A program made the translations under genes and the position numbers. Positions 1 through 9,442 of a stretch of 64,000 bases of DNA are shown here, piece by piece; position 1 is the first letter of the stretch; each line of letters opens with the position of its first letter. Under the pieces are notes generated by a model. The model did no database searches. It was given only the letters and a program-made list of their open reading frames with translations, and was not told the origin of the DNA. Origin of the DNA: Pusillimonas minor (lineage in GTDB: Bacteria; Pseudomonadota; Gammaproteobacteria; Burkholderiales; Burkholderiaceae_B); NCBI RefSeq assembly GCF_014237865.1, contig NZ_JACJUU010000004.1, forward strand, positions 62,001-126,000. The letters are read 5' to 3'.

Positions 1-324
1 AATAGTGACCTGAACAACAATGCCGTTGTCTTGTTCGTGTGTTTCGATGTCGTAGATGTCGGCCGGCCGACGAATAATACCTTCGGTCAGCGAAAACCCA
101 TAGGCCAGGTCTTCGAGGTTTAGCGGCGTGGCCAGCACGGTGGCATGGCTGATGCCGTTGTACTCGAGGGCAATGGCCGTTTCTTCGGCGAGTATGTCGG
201 TGTCGGGCTGCAGCCCGGCTGTGCCCGCGCAGTATCGCCAGACGGCAGACGACACCCCGCCGCCCGTCGCCGGCGTGGGGGCGCCGGTGAAGGTGGGTGC
301 GGGTGTCGAGGCCGGCTGGGTCAT
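1..324 (-). CDS. fdhD: Formate dehydrogenase accessory sulfurtransferase FdhD, N-terminal part (cut by window edge)
   Basis: The first 108 codons of a protein read leftwards off the window edge. Family knowledge: FdhD passes sulfur from a cysteine desulfurase to the molybdenum cofactor of formate dehydrogenase, which is needed for activity. The visible part has a poorly conserved start rich in Pro and Thr, then the typical FdhD stretch with EETAIALEYNG and TPLNLEDLAYGFSLTEGII (about residues 47-83). The catalytic cysteine loop lies beyond the edge and cannot be checked. The ATG at 324-322 follows the fdsA stop by 11 nt, so it is the last visible gene of the fds operon. The ribosome site is weak. 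Confidence 0.9.
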   Translation of the reverse strand, partial: MTQPASTPAPTFTGAPTPATGGGVSSAVWRYCAGTAGLQPDTDILAEETAIALEYNGISHATVLATPLNLEDLAYGFSLTEGIIRRPADIYDIETHEQDNGIVVQVTI

Positions 325-335
325 GCGGGAGAAGC

Positions 336-3206
336 TCAGTTTGAAGGCGCAGGTTCTTTGATGCGCTTTTCAAGCAGGTCGTGCTGCATATCGGTAAAGC
401 GCGTCCAGTGGGCCTGCCAATCGGACGGTTGCGTGACCCGGCGCACTTGTACTGCAGTGACCTTGTACTCGGGGCAGTCGGTGGCCCAGTCGGAGCTGTC
501 GGTGGTGACGACGTTGGCGCCCGACTCGGGGTGGTGGAACGTGGTGTAAACCACGCCGGGCTGGACGCGGTCGGTGATTTCGGCGCGTAAGGCTGTTTCG
601 CCCGACCGGCTTTGAACGGCAACCCAATCGCCCATGCTGATGCCACGCTCTTCGGCATCGTGCGGGTGAATTTCCAGTACGTCTTCGTGGTGCCACAAGA
701 CGTTGTCGGTGCGCCGGGTTTGAGCCCCCACGTTGTACTGAGACAAAATGCGCCCGGTGGTAAGCAGCAGCGGGAACTTGCGCGTACTGCGCTCGTCGCT
801 GGGTACGTACTGGGTAATGACGAACTTGCCCTTGCCGCGCACGAATTGGTCAATGTGCATGATGGGGGTGCCTTCGGGGGCGTCTTCGTTGCAGGGCCAC
901 TGAACACTGCCGCCCAACTCGTCGATCCGTTTAAACGAAACGCCTGTGAATGTCGGTGTCAGGCTGGCGATTTCGTCCATGATTTCGCTGGGGTGCTTGT
1001 AGTTCATGGGGTAGCCCAGCGCATTGGACAATGCGCAGGTGGCTTCCCAGTCGGCCAGGCCGGCCTGGGGTTCCATGACCTGGCGTACCCGCGAAATACG
1101 ACGCTCGGCGTTGGTGAAGGTGCCGTCTTTTTCCAGGAACGACGAGCCCGGCAGGAATACGTGGGCGTACTTGGCGGTTTCGTTCAGGAAAATATCCTGG
1201 ACGATGATGCATTCCATCGCGCTGAGGGCCGCAGTAACGTGTTGCGTGTTGGGGTCAGACTGGACGATGTCTTCGCCCTGGCAATACAGCGCCTTGAACG
1301 AGCCGCTAAGGGCCGCGTCGAACATGTTGGGAATACGCAGGCCGGGTTCGGGTTGGATGGTGACGCCCCAGGCCTGTTCGAATTGCTGTCGGACGGCGTT
1401 GTCGGATACATGGCGGTAGCCGGGTAGTTCGTGCGGGAACGAGCCCATGTCGCACGAGCCTTGCACGTTGTTTTGCCCGCGCAGCGGGTTGACGCCCACC
1501 CCTTCGCGGCCGATATTGCCGGTGGCCATAGCCAGGTTGGCAATGGCCATGACGGTGGTGGAGCCCTGGCTGTGCTCTGTTACACCCAGACCGTAGTAAA
1601 TAGAACCGTTGCCGTGGGTGGCGAACAGGCGGGCCGCGCCGCGCAAGTCGTTGGCATTGACCCCGGTGATCTCGGCCATGGCTTCGGGCGAGTTTTCGGG
1701 GCGCGATACAAATTCACGCCATTCGTTGAAGGCCTTGGTCTCGCAACGCTCGGCAACAAAGGCTTCGTCGATGAGGTTTTCGGTGGCAATAACGTGTGCC
1801 ATTGACGTGAGCAGGGCGGTGTTGGTGCCCGGCCGAACCGGCAGGTGGTAGTCGGCCTTGATGTGCGGCGAGCTGACCAGCTCGATGGTGCGTGGGTCGA
1901 TGACAATAAGTTTGGCGCCCTGACGCAGGCGGCTTTTCAGGCGCGAGGCAAACACGGGGTGCGCCGCGCTGGGGTTGGCGCCCATGACGATGACGACGTC
2001 GGTGTGCATGACCGAGTCGAAGGTTTGCGTACCGGCCGATTCGCCCAGCGTGGTTTTAAGGCCGTAGCCGGTGGGCGAGTGGCAAACGCGTGCGCAGGTG
2101 TCGACGTTGTTGGTGCCGAAGGCGGCACGAACCAGCTTTTGCACGAGGTAGGTTTCTTCGTTGGTGCAACGCGACGATGTAATGCCGCCTACCGAGTCGC
2201 GGCCGTATTGGTTCTGGATGCGGCGAATTTGCGAGGCTGCGTAACCGATGGCTTCTTCCCAGCTGACCTCACGCCATGGATCGGTGATTTTCTCGCGAAT
2301 CATGGGTTTGAGGACGCGGTCTTTGTGTGTGGCGTACCCCCAGGCAAAACGGCCTTTGACACACGAGTGGCCGCGGTTGGCTTTGCCGTCTTTCCAGGGC
2401 ACCATGCGTACGACTTCCTGGCCTTTCATGTCGGCCTTGAAGGCACAGCCGACACCGCAGTAGGCGCAGGTTGTGACCACTGAGTGTTCGGGCTGGCCCA
2501 TCATGATGACGGTTTTTTCCATGAGCGACGATGTGGGGCAGGCCTGGACACAGGCGCCGCACGACACACAGTCGGACTCAAGGAAAGTATCTTTCTGGCC
2601 GGCGGTAATGCGCGACTCGAACCCTTTGCTGTCGATGGTAAGTGCAAATGTGCCCTGGATGTCTTCGCAGGCGCGCACGCAGCGGCTGCAGACGATGCAC
2701 TTGGACGGGTCGTACGCAAAGTAAGGGTTGGAGGCGTCGGTTGTATCGTTGAGGTGGTTGGCGCCGTCGTAGCCGTAGCGCACGTTGCGCAGCCCCACAA
2801 CGCCGGCCATGTCTTGCAGTTCGCAGTCGCCGTTGGCAGGGCAGGTCAGGCAGTCGAGCGGGTGATCCGAAATGTACAGCTCCATGACGTTGCGACGCAT
2901 GTCGTTGAGCTTTTTGTTTTCGGTGATGACCACCATGCCTTCTTCGACGGGCGTGGTGCACGACGCCGGGAAGCCGCGCCGGCCTTCGATGTGCACCAGG
3001 CACAGGCGGCACGAGCCGAAGGCTTCGAGCGAATCGGTGGCGCACAGTTTGGGGATATTGATGCCCGTTTCGGCGGCGGCGCGCATGACCGAGGTGCCTT
3101 CGGGCACCTGAACGGCCTGGCCGTCGATGGTGAGGTTGACCAGTTGGGTGCTGACCCGGGCGGGTGTGCCGAAGTCACGGTCGCGTTTGGCAATGGTTTC
3201 TAGCAT
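336..3206 (-). CDS. fdsA: NAD-dependent formate dehydrogenase, alpha (molybdenum) subunit
   Basis: Catalytic subunit of a soluble, cytoplasmic, oxygen-tolerant formate dehydrogenase that oxidises formate to CO2 and passes electrons through iron-sulfur clusters to FdsB. The 956 residues match the family length. An N-terminal 2Fe-2S domain (Cys 55, 66, 69, 83) is followed by a His115/Cys119/122/128 cluster, then two ferredoxin-type sets (Cys 170-180 and 213-223), then the cluster of the molybdenum domain (Cys 247, 250, 254, 282). The motif CARVCHSPTG places the likely molybdenum-ligand Cys near residue 375, so this is a cysteine rather than a selenocysteine enzyme. GGAG lies 7 nt before the ATG. 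It follows fdsB by 14 nt. Confidence 0.97.
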   Translation of the reverse strand: MLETIAKRDRDFGTPARVSTQLVNLTIDGQAVQVPEGTSVMRAAAETGINIPKLCATDSLEAFGSCRLCLVHIEGRRGFPASCTTPVEEGMVVITENKKLNDMRRNVMELYISDHPLDCLTCPANGDCELQDMAGVVGLRNVRYGYDGANHLNDTTDASNPYFAYDPSKCIVCSRCVRACEDIQGTFALTIDSKGFESRITAGQKDTFLESDCVSCGACVQACPTSSLMEKTVIMMGQPEHSVVTTCAYCGVGCAFKADMKGQEVVRMVPWKDGKANRGHSCVKGRFAWGYATHKDRVLKPMIREKITDPWREVSWEEAIGYAASQIRRIQNQYGRDSVGGITSSRCTNEETYLVQKLVRAAFGTNNVDTCARVCHSPTGYGLKTTLGESAGTQTFDSVMHTDVVIVMGANPSAAHPVFASRLKSRLRQGAKLIVIDPRTIELVSSPHIKADYHLPVRPGTNTALLTSMAHVIATENLIDEAFVAERCETKAFNEWREFVSRPENSPEAMAEITGVNANDLRGAARLFATHGNGSIYYGLGVTEHSQGSTTVMAIANLAMATGNIGREGVGVNPLRGQNNVQGSCDMGSFPHELPGYRHVSDNAVRQQFEQAWGVTIQPEPGLRIPNMFDAALSGSFKALYCQGEDIVQSDPNTQHVTAALSAMECIIVQDIFLNETAKYAHVFLPGSSFLEKDGTFTNAERRISRVRQVMEPQAGLADWEATCALSNALGYPMNYKHPSEIMDEIASLTPTFTGVSFKRIDELGGSVQWPCNEDAPEGTPIMHIDQFVRGKGKFVITQYVPSDERSTRKFPLLLTTGRILSQYNVGAQTRRTDNVLWHHEDVLEIHPHDAEERGISMGDWVAVQSRSGETALRAEITDRVQPGVVYTTFHHPESGANVVTTDSSDWATDCPEYKVTAVQVRRVTQPSDWQAHWTRFTDMQHDLLEKRIKEPAPSN

Positions 3207-3220
3207 GGTTGGCTCCGGTA

Positions 3221-4786
3221 TCAGGGGTTGGCGGGCGCGGTTGCGTCAAGGCCAAAGTCTTCCGGGAAATGGTTTAGCGCCGAAAGGACAGGGTAGGGTG
3301 TCATGCCGCCCAGGGCACAGAGTGACCCGCCCAGCATGGTGTCGCACAGGTCGCGCAGCAGGTGCACTTGCTGTTCGCGCTGGTGGTTGGCCCGGATTTT
3401 TTGAATGACTTCGGTACCGCGAACGGCGCCAATACGGCAAGGGGTACATTTGCCGCATGATTCGACGGCACAGAACTCCATGGCGTATTCGGCCAGGTGC
3501 GACATATCGGCTGTGTCGTCGAAGGCGACCAGGCCACCGTGGCCGACCATGGCTGATATGCCGATGTAGGCTTCGTAATCGAGGGGGACATCCCATTGCG
3601 ATTCGGGCAGGTAGGCGCCCAGCGGGCCACCCACCTGAATGGCCTTGAGCGGCCGGCCGCTGGCGCTGCCGCCGCCGAAGTCGTACAGCAGTTCGCGCAG
3701 GGTAATGCCAAAAGCCCGTTCGACCAGGCCGCCTTGCTTGAGGTTGCCCGCCAGCTGGAAAGGCAGTGTGCCCATGGAGCGGCCCATGCCGAAGTCGCGA
3801 TAGTAGTTGGCGCCTTTGGCCAGAATGATGGGTACCGTGGCCAGCGAAATAACGTTGTTGATGACGGTGGGTTTGCCGAACAGGCCCTTGATGGCGGGCA
3901 GGGGTGGCTTGGCGCGCACCAGGCCGCGCTTGCCTTCAAGGCTTTCAAGCATCGACGTTTCTTCGCCGCAAATGTAGGCGCCGGCGCCAATACGCACTTC
4001 GAGGTCGAAGTGACGACCGCTGCCGCCGATATCGTGGCCCAGCCAGCCGACGGCGCGTGCGTTGTCGATGGCGCTGTTCAGGGCAGCTGCGGCGTGGGGG
4101 TATTCGGAGCGCAGGTAGATATAGCCCTGGGTTGCCCCGACTGCCAGGCCGGCAATGGTCATGCCCTCGATAAGCGTGTAGGGGTCTCCCTCCATGATCA
4201 TGCGGTCGGAGAACGTCCCCGAGTCGCCTTCGTCGGCGTTACAGGCAATGTATTTTTGGTCGGCCGGGGTGTTCAGCACCGTTTTCCATTTGATGCCGGT
4301 GGGGAAGGCTGCGCCGCCGCGGCCTCGCAGACCCGACTGCGTGACTTCTTCGACGATCTCGGCCGGCGTCATGCCAATAGCGCGCTTCAGGCCCTCGAAG
4401 CCGCCGTGCGCCTGGTAGTCGGACAAACTGAGCGGGTCGGTAATGCCCACGCGCGCAAAAGTAAGGCGTTGCTGGTTTTTGAGGTAGGGAATGTCTTCGG
4501 TCGGGCCATGACACAGGGCGTGATCGCGCTTGCTCAGATGCCAGCCAGCGTCGAACAGCCCGGCGACATCGTCGGCATCGACGGGGCCGAAGGCCACGCG
4601 GCCTTCGGGGGTGTCGACTTCGGCGAGCGTTTCGAGCCAGAGCAGCCCGCGCGAACCGTTGCGCACCAGTTCGATGTTGATGCCACGGCGGTCAGCCTCG
4701 GCCTGGATGGTGTTGGCGACGGCATCGGCGCCCACGGCCAGAGCGGCCGCGTCTTTGGGGACGAAAATTTTCACGGTTGCAGTCAT
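3221..4786 (-). CDS. fdsB: NAD-dependent formate dehydrogenase, beta (diaphorase) subunit
   Basis: NuoF-like FMN and NAD-binding subunit that takes electrons from FdsA and reduces NAD. It has 521 residues, with an N-terminal thioredoxin-like extension of about 120 residues, as in other FdsB and NADP-hydrogenase diaphorases. The core carries NADEGDSGTFSDRMIMEGDP (FMN/NAD site) and ICGEETSMLESLEGKRG. Near the C-terminus, ESCGKCTPCRIG and a downstream GSLCALGG supply four cysteines for a 4Fe-4S cluster. The start is 2 nt after the fdsG stop, showing tight coupling. Confidence 0.96.
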   Translation of the reverse strand: MTATVKIFVPKDAAALAVGADAVANTIQAEADRRGINIELVRNGSRGLLWLETLAEVDTPEGRVAFGPVDADDVAGLFDAGWHLSKRDHALCHGPTEDIPYLKNQQRLTFARVGITDPLSLSDYQAHGGFEGLKRAIGMTPAEIVEEVTQSGLRGRGGAAFPTGIKWKTVLNTPADQKYIACNADEGDSGTFSDRMIMEGDPYTLIEGMTIAGLAVGATQGYIYLRSEYPHAAAALNSAIDNARAVGWLGHDIGGSGRHFDLEVRIGAGAYICGEETSMLESLEGKRGLVRAKPPLPAIKGLFGKPTVINNVISLATVPIILAKGANYYRDFGMGRSMGTLPFQLAGNLKQGGLVERAFGITLRELLYDFGGGSASGRPLKAIQVGGPLGAYLPESQWDVPLDYEAYIGISAMVGHGGLVAFDDTADMSHLAEYAMEFCAVESCGKCTPCRIGAVRGTEVIQKIRANHQREQQVHLLRDLCDTMLGGSLCALGGMTPYPVLSALNHFPEDFGLDATAPANP

Positions 4787-4788
4787 GG

Positions 4789-5262
4789 TCAGGCCCCCTG
4801 TTCGGCCAGCAGGCGGTCGAGTTTGGCGGGTGTCATGCGGGCATGTGGCTTGCCGTTAACCATGACGGCCGGTGATTGGGCGCACAGCCCAAGACAATAT
4901 ACCGGTTCAAGGGTGACCTTGCCGTCGGCGCTGTTTTCGTGGAAGTCACAGCCCAGTTTTTGACGGGCATGGTCGATGAGCGATTGCGCGCCCATGGCCT
5001 GACAGGATTCGGCCCGGCACATTTCGAGGACGACCCCGGCCGGCGCCTGAGTGCGAAAGTGCGGGTAAAAACTGATAACGCCATGGATCTCGGCCCGCGA
5101 CAATTGCAGGGCTTGCGACAGCACCGGCACGGCCTCGTCGGGAATGCAGCCCAGTTCGTGCTGGACGGCGTGAAGAATGGGCAACAGGTTGCCGGGCTGG
5201 CCAGAATAGGTGTCGAGTGCGCGTTGCGCGGCAAAGCGGACCGGATCTTCGGGGGTTGACAT
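4789..5262 (-). CDS. fdsG: NAD-dependent formate dehydrogenase, gamma subunit
   Basis: NuoE-like 2Fe-2S subunit of the FdsABG complex, 157 residues. The cluster ligands appear as CRAESC and CLGLC (C-x4-C ... C-x3-C), the standard thioredoxin-like ferredoxin spacing. It is the first gene of the operon fdsG-fdsB-fdsA-fdhD. AAAGGA lies about 9-10 nt before the ATG. The promoter must lie in the 114-bp gap shared with the divergent regulator at 5377, which contains a perfect 9-bp inverted repeat. Confidence 0.95.
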   Translation of the reverse strand: MSTPEDPVRFAAQRALDTYSGQPGNLLPILHAVQHELGCIPDEAVPVLSQALQLSRAEIHGVISFYPHFRTQAPAGVVLEMCRAESCQAMGAQSLIDHARQKLGCDFHENSADGKVTLEPVYCLGLCAQSPAVMVNGKPHARMTPAKLDRLLAEQGA

Positions 5263-5292
5263 GGGGGAGTGTCCTTTGCAAGGGGCGGATGC

Positions 5293-5320
5293 TTTATTAT
5301 GTTTATTGGTGCATAATAAA
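5293..5320. promoter_or_regulatory. Candidate operator between fdsG and the ModE-like regulator
   Basis: Perfect inverted repeat with arms TTTATTATG (5293-5301) and CATAATAAA (5312-5320), spacer 10 nt. It is the only clear dyad in the 114-bp divergent intergenic region and is very AT-rich for this genome. Its position, 31 bp upstream of fdsG and 57 bp upstream of the regulator, suits a site bound by a dimeric regulator, most simply the ModE-like protein next door. Binding is inferred. Confidence 0.5.
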
Positions 5321-5376
5321 AAACGTTTATTTGCAATAATCTACCGCGTTAGTCCCCCCGATTCAATATGAAATAA

Positions 5377-6477
5377 ATGACATATAAATTTCAAGCGCGC
5401 CTGAACTCAGAATGGACGCTCGAGTCGCCCGACGGCGCGCGGTTCCCGCTGGGTGATATTTTGCGTTTGCTGGCTGCCATCGAGGCCACCGGCAATATTG
5501 CCGGCGCCTGTCGCGAATGCGGTGTGTCATACCGGCATGCCTGGGGTCTGTTGCGTCGCGCCGAGGGCGTTTTCGAGGCCGGGCTGCTAGAAACCAGCCG
5601 GCGGCAAGGGACGAAGCTGACCCCTTTTGCGCACCATTTGTTGTGGGCCAACCGGCGCATGGAAGCACGGCTGGCGCCGACGTTGCAAAGCATGGCGTCT
5701 GAACTGCAAGAAGCACTCGAAAGCCTGCACCCGGAAATCCGCCCGCGTTTGCGTTTGCATGCCAGCCATGGTTTTGCCGTCGAGGGGTTGATTCAGCAGG
5801 CCAGCGCCCACGAAATGTTGTCTATTGAATTGCGCTACCGCACTGCGACCGAAGCGCTGGCGTCGTTAACGCGCAACGAATGCGATCTGGCCGGGTTTCA
5901 GGTGCCGGTGGGTGAGTTCGAACACGCCATTCTGGAGCACTACAGCCCTTGGCTAAATGCCGACCAGCACTGCCTTATTTACCTGGCGCAGCGCGATACC
6001 GGTATGTTCGTGCAGCCCGACAACCCTAAAAACATCCACTCCATCGCCGATCTGATCAAACCCGATGTCCGGTTCGTCAATCGCCAGATTGGTTCCAGCA
6101 CGCGTTTTCTGGTGGGGCTGATGCTGCGGCGTCTGGGTATAGACCCGCGTCAGGTCAATGGCTACGACAGCAGCGAATTTACCCACATGGCCATTGCAGC
6201 GCATATTGCCAGTGGTATGGCCGATGTGGGCATTGGCGTCGAGACCGCCGCCTGGCGCTGCGGGCTGTCGTTTATTCCCCTGGCCAAAGAGCGCTACTTT
6301 TTTGCCGTCAACCGTGACAGCCTGACGTCGTCTTCCATGCGTCAACTGCTGGCATTATTAAACGGTGAGCGGTATCGTAAGTTTGTATCGGGCCTGGTGG
6401 GTTACGACGCGGGGCAGATGGGCCAGGTCATGACCCTGAACGAAGCGTTCCCTCAATTGGCGGGAAAGGCGGCCTGA
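5377..6477 (+). CDS. ModE-like winged-helix regulator with periplasmic-binding-protein-like domain
   Basis: Predicted transcription regulator of 366 residues. The N-terminus (about 25-110) is a ModE-type winged helix: [19 protein letters not shown] and [12 protein letters not shown] match the ModE pattern of helix-turn-helix followed by SYRxAWxLL. Residues about 120-340 look like a substrate-binding-protein fold ([17 protein letters not shown] at its start), as in one-component sensors of the PBP-like-2 type, not the molybdate-binding TOBE domains of true ModE. It is divergent from fdsG and 4 nt upstream of moaA, so it probably controls formate dehydrogenase and cofactor genes. The ligand (molybdate, formate or another anion) cannot be told from sequence. 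Formate dehydrogenase operons of other bacteria have an unrelated-looking regulator called FdsR, so I give no symbol. Confidence 0.8.
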   Translation: MTYKFQARLNSEWTLESPDGARFPLGDILRLLAAIEATGNIAGACRECGVSYRHAWGLLRRAEGVFEAGLLETSRRQGTKLTPFAHHLLWANRRMEARLAPTLQSMASELQEALESLHPEIRPRLRLHASHGFAVEGLIQQASAHEMLSIELRYRTATEALASLTRNECDLAGFQVPVGEFEHAILEHYSPWLNADQHCLIYLAQRDTGMFVQPDNPKNIHSIADLIKPDVRFVNRQIGSSTRFLVGLMLRRLGIDPRQVNGYDSSEFTHMAIAAHIASGMADVGIGVETAAWRCGLSFIPLAKERYFFAVNRDSLTSSSMRQLLALLNGERYRKFVSGLVGYDAGQMGQVMTLNEAFPQLAGKAA

Positions 6478-6481
6478 AATC

Positions 6482-7606
6482 ATGAATAACAACCACAAAG
6501 ACAAAGCAATGAGTAAAGTCATTTTTATGGCCAAGGGCGTGCCCGATGTGCAGGGCGAGCTGCCTTATGTTGACTGGCAGCCCGGGCAAGCGTTGGTCGA
6601 TACCCGGCAGCGGCCCCTGCGCGATCTGCGCATTTCGGTCACCGATCGTTGCAACTTCCGGTGTACGTATTGCATGCCGCGCGAGGTGTTCGACACCGAC
6701 TATCCGTTCATGCCGCATTCGTCGTTGCTTAGCTTCGAGGAAATTACCCGGGTGGCCCGTGTGGCGGTGGGTTTGGGTGTGCAAAAAATCCGGCTAACTG
6801 GCGGTGAGCCTTTGCTGCGCAAAGACATCGAAAAGCTGGTGGCGATGCTGGCCCAGCTGAAAACACCCGAGGGCAAGCCCCTTGAGCTGACATTAACGAC
6901 CAATGGCACGCTGTTGCGCAAGAAGGCTCGGGCACTGAAAGACGCGGGTTTGAAACGCGTTACTGTCAGCCTCGATGCCCTCGACCCGACATTGTTCGAG
7001 CGTATGAGCGATAGCCAGGTGTCGGTCGACACCGTGCTCGACGGCATCGAGGCGGCCGCCGACGTCGGCCTGGCGCCGGTCAAGGTCAATATGGTGGTGC
7101 GCAAAGGCCTGAACGACGATCAGATCATGCCGATGGTGCGCCACTTCCGTCACAGTGGGCATATTCTGCGATTTATCGAATACATGGATGTCGGCTCGAC
7201 CAACGGCTGGGACTTGTCCGAAGTCCTGACCGGGCGCGAAATGCTCGATCGCATTGGCGCCGAGTTTCCGCTGGCGCCAGTGCAGGCCGATTATGTAGGC
7301 GAAGTCGCCGAGCGCTGGCGCTACCTTGATGGTGCGGGCGAAATCGGCGTTATTACCAGCGTGTCTCATCCATTCTGCGGCGACTGTTCTCGCGCCCGCA
7401 TGTCGCCTGAAGGTAAGTTGTTCTTGTGCCTGTTTGCCGATCAGGGCTACGACTTGCGCACGCTCGTGCGCAGCGGCGGGTCCGACGCCGAACTGGCCGG
7501 GCATATTGCCGGCATCTGGACGGGCCGGGCCGATCGCTACTCAGAAGTGCGCGGCAAAGCCGGTACAACGCGGGCCAAAATCGAGATGAGCTATATCGGT
7601 GGCTGA
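6482..7606 (+). CDS. moaA: GTP 3',8-cyclase MoaA
   Basis: Radical SAM enzyme that, with MoaC, turns GTP into cyclic pyranopterin monophosphate, the first step of molybdenum cofactor synthesis. The 374 residues carry the SAM cluster motif CNFRCTYC (Cys 57, 61, 64) and the C-terminal cluster motif [18 protein letters not shown]. The protein ends in the family Gly-Gly (SYIGG), needed in MoaA for activity. It starts 4 nt after the upstream regulator. A Met at residue 10 is an alternative start, but neither has a strong ribosome site. The end overlaps mobA by 8 nt. Confidence 0.97.
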   Translation: MNNNHKDKAMSKVIFMAKGVPDVQGELPYVDWQPGQALVDTRQRPLRDLRISVTDRCNFRCTYCMPREVFDTDYPFMPHSSLLSFEEITRVARVAVGLGVQKIRLTGGEPLLRKDIEKLVAMLAQLKTPEGKPLELTLTTNGTLLRKKARALKDAGLKRVTVSLDALDPTLFERMSDSQVSVDTVLDGIEAAADVGLAPVKVNMVVRKGLNDDQIMPMVRHFRHSGHILRFIEYMDVGSTNGWDLSEVLTGREMLDRIGAEFPLAPVQADYVGEVAERWRYLDGAGEIGVITSVSHPFCGDCSRARMSPEGKLFLCLFADQGYDLRTLVRSGGSDAELAGHIAGIWTGRADRYSEVRGKAGTTRAKIEMSYIGG

Positions 7607-8219
7607 CACGCTCCCCCCGACACCGGCCAATATCACCGGCCTGATTTTGGCCGGGGGGCAGGCCACGCGTTTCCAGCGCGTGGGCGAACCCTGGGCAGAC
7701 AAGGGGCTTGCCCTGTTAAAAGGGCGGCCGCTGGCATCGTATGTCCACGACTACCTTGCCCCCAGGGTGGCGCAGGTGTGGGTCAGTGCCAATCGTAATG
7801 CCGAGGCTTACGCGGCTTACGGCAACGTGGTGGCCGATGACCCCGTGTATGGCCCCGATGCCGGGCCCCTGGCCGGGGTAGCCAGTGCGTTGGTGGGCGT
7901 GCAAACGCCCTGGATGCTGGTGTTGCCGGCCGACACGCCGTGCGTGCCTGCCCATTGGGCTGACCGTTTGGCCGACGAAGCAAGCCGCCATGCCGTGTTG
8001 CTGGTCAGCGCGCGTACGCCGTCGCAGTCGTTTCCGTTGTGCATGCTGGTGCACCGGTCGCTGGCCGCGTCGTTACGTGCTTACTTGCTGGGCGGCGACC
8101 GCAAGGTGCGGTTATGGCAGCAACAGGCAGGGGGGCGCGAAGTGTGCTTCGATGCGCACGAGCGCGAATTTTTGAATATCAATACCCCCGAGTCGCTGGC
8201 GCAGGCCGACCCGGGGTAA
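7599..8219 (+). CDS. mobA: Molybdenum cofactor guanylyltransferase MobA
   Basis: Transfers GMP from GTP to molybdenum-molybdopterin to make the MGD form that FdsA needs. The 206 residues begin with the nucleotide-binding loop [11 protein letters not shown], and later carry WADKGLALL and a Mg-binding LPADTP segment. The start is a GTG at 7599, inside the last codons of moaA (8-nt overlap), implying translational coupling. The first 14 residues before the loop are slightly longer than in E. coli MobA. Confidence 0.93.
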   Translation: MADTLPPTPANITGLILAGGQATRFQRVGEPWADKGLALLKGRPLASYVHDYLAPRVAQVWVSANRNAEAYAAYGNVVADDPVYGPDAGPLAGVASALVGVQTPWMLVLPADTPCVPAHWADRLADEASRHAVLLVSARTPSQSFPLCMLVHRSLAASLRAYLLGGDRKVRLWQQQAGGREVCFDAHEREFLNINTPESLAQADPG

Positions 8220-8224
8220 AAGTC

Positions 8225-9442
8225 TTAAGACAGCCAGTGGGCAAAGTCGTAGTAGGCCACGATGTCGTCGTCGCCCACCACCGTATTGACCGGAATGCGC
8301 GCCAACCCCGAGGCCCAGGGCAGGGCACTGATAATGGCCGAACCTTGCAGCGCGTAGGGGACCAATACCGGCATGCCTTTGGCGTTGGGTTTGCACTGCA
8401 CGCGTAAAAATTCTTCGCGGGTTTCGTGAAACTGGCTGTGCGTGCGCAAACGCCCATAACCTACGGGCGGCAAAACATTGGCGCGCCCTTGCAGGCGCCG
8501 AACCAGCGGCGATACCAATAAGGCAAACACCACAAAAGCCGATACCGGGTTGCCGGGCAGGCAGACCACCGGCTTGTTTCGTGCTGTGGCCAGGGCCACA
8601 GGTTTGCCGGGTTTCATACACACTTTCCAGAGGTCGAGCTTGCCGCCCAGCAGTTCCAGTGTGGGCTTGACGAGGTCTTTTTCGCCCACCGAAACACCGC
8701 CCACCGTCAACACCAGATCGCAGTCTTCAAGCAGCGTCTGGAAAGCGGCTTCGATGGCTTCGTGGGTGTCGGCGGCGTGCAGCGTATGCACGACATCGGC
8801 GCCCATGTGTTGGACCAGGCCGGCCAGCATGGCGCCATTCGAGTTGTAGATTTGTGCAGGGCCCAATGGCTGGCCGGGGGCGACCAGTTCGTCGCCGGTG
8901 GTCAGAATGCCGATACGCAGGCGCGGCCACACCTGAACTTTGTGGATGCCTTGCGAGGCCAGCATGGCCATTTCGGGGGCGCGCACCACCGTACCTGCAG
9001 ACAGCACAACCTGGTCTTGCTCGACATCTTCACCGCGCAGCCGAACATGAGCACCCTGGGCTGGCGGGGTTGTGATGGTCAGGGTGTTGTCTTGTTCCAG
9101 CGTGTCTTCTTGCATGACAACGGTGTCGGCCCCTTCGGGCATGACACAGCCGGTAAACAGACGAATGGTTTGCCCGGGTTTAAGGGCTTGTGGTGACTCG
9201 CCCGCAAAACAGCGTTGCTGTATGGGCAGGGCCTTGCCAGGGGCGTAATCGGCGTAACGGATGGCGTAACCGTCCATGGCGCTGTTGTCGGCCGGGGGCA
9301 AGTCGACGCGGGCGACGATGTCTTGCGCCAGCACGCGGCCAAACGTTGCAGACAGCGCGCAGGTTTGGGCCGACGCAGGCGCGCTGCCGGCTTCTGAAAG
9401 GCGGCGTTGGGCCTCGTCGAAGTCAAGCATGGCGTTATTCAT
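8225..9442 (-). CDS. moeA: Molybdopterin molybdenumtransferase MoeA
   Basis: Inserts molybdate into adenylated molybdopterin, the last step of basic Moco formation. The 405 residues match the family length. Visible motifs are GGVSVGEKDLV and PGNPVSAF, both part of the MoeA active site, plus the N-terminal PADNSAMDGYA segment. It overlaps the moaB stop by 4 nt (ATGA). It ends tail to tail with mobA, 5 nt apart. An in-frame Met at residue 5 could be the true start. Confidence 0.95.
   Translation of the reverse strand: MNNAMLDFDEAQRRLSEAGSAPASAQTCALSATFGRVLAQDIVARVDLPPADNSAMDGYAIRYADYAPGKALPIQQRCFAGESPQALKPGQTIRLFTGCVMPEGADTVVMQEDTLEQDNTLTITTPPAQGAHVRLRGEDVEQDQVVLSAGTVVRAPEMAMLASQGIHKVQVWPRLRIGILTTGDELVAPGQPLGPAQIYNSNGAMLAGLVQHMGADVVHTLHAADTHEAIEAAFQTLLEDCDLVLTVGGVSVGEKDLVKPTLELLGGKLDLWKVCMKPGKPVALATARNKPVVCLPGNPVSAFVVFALLVSPLVRRLQGRANVLPPVGYGRLRTHSQFHETREEFLRVQCKPNAKGMPVLVPYALQGSAIISALPWASGLARIPVNTVVGDDDIVAYYDFAHWLS

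Noticed and set aside
3596-4963. 455-codon open frame antisense to fdsB and fdsG
   Set aside because: Crosses the boundary of two well-supported genes on the other strand and has no recognisable domain.
6700-7504. Antisense frames within moaA
   Set aside because: moaA is unambiguous on the plus strand, with both iron-sulfur motifs intact.
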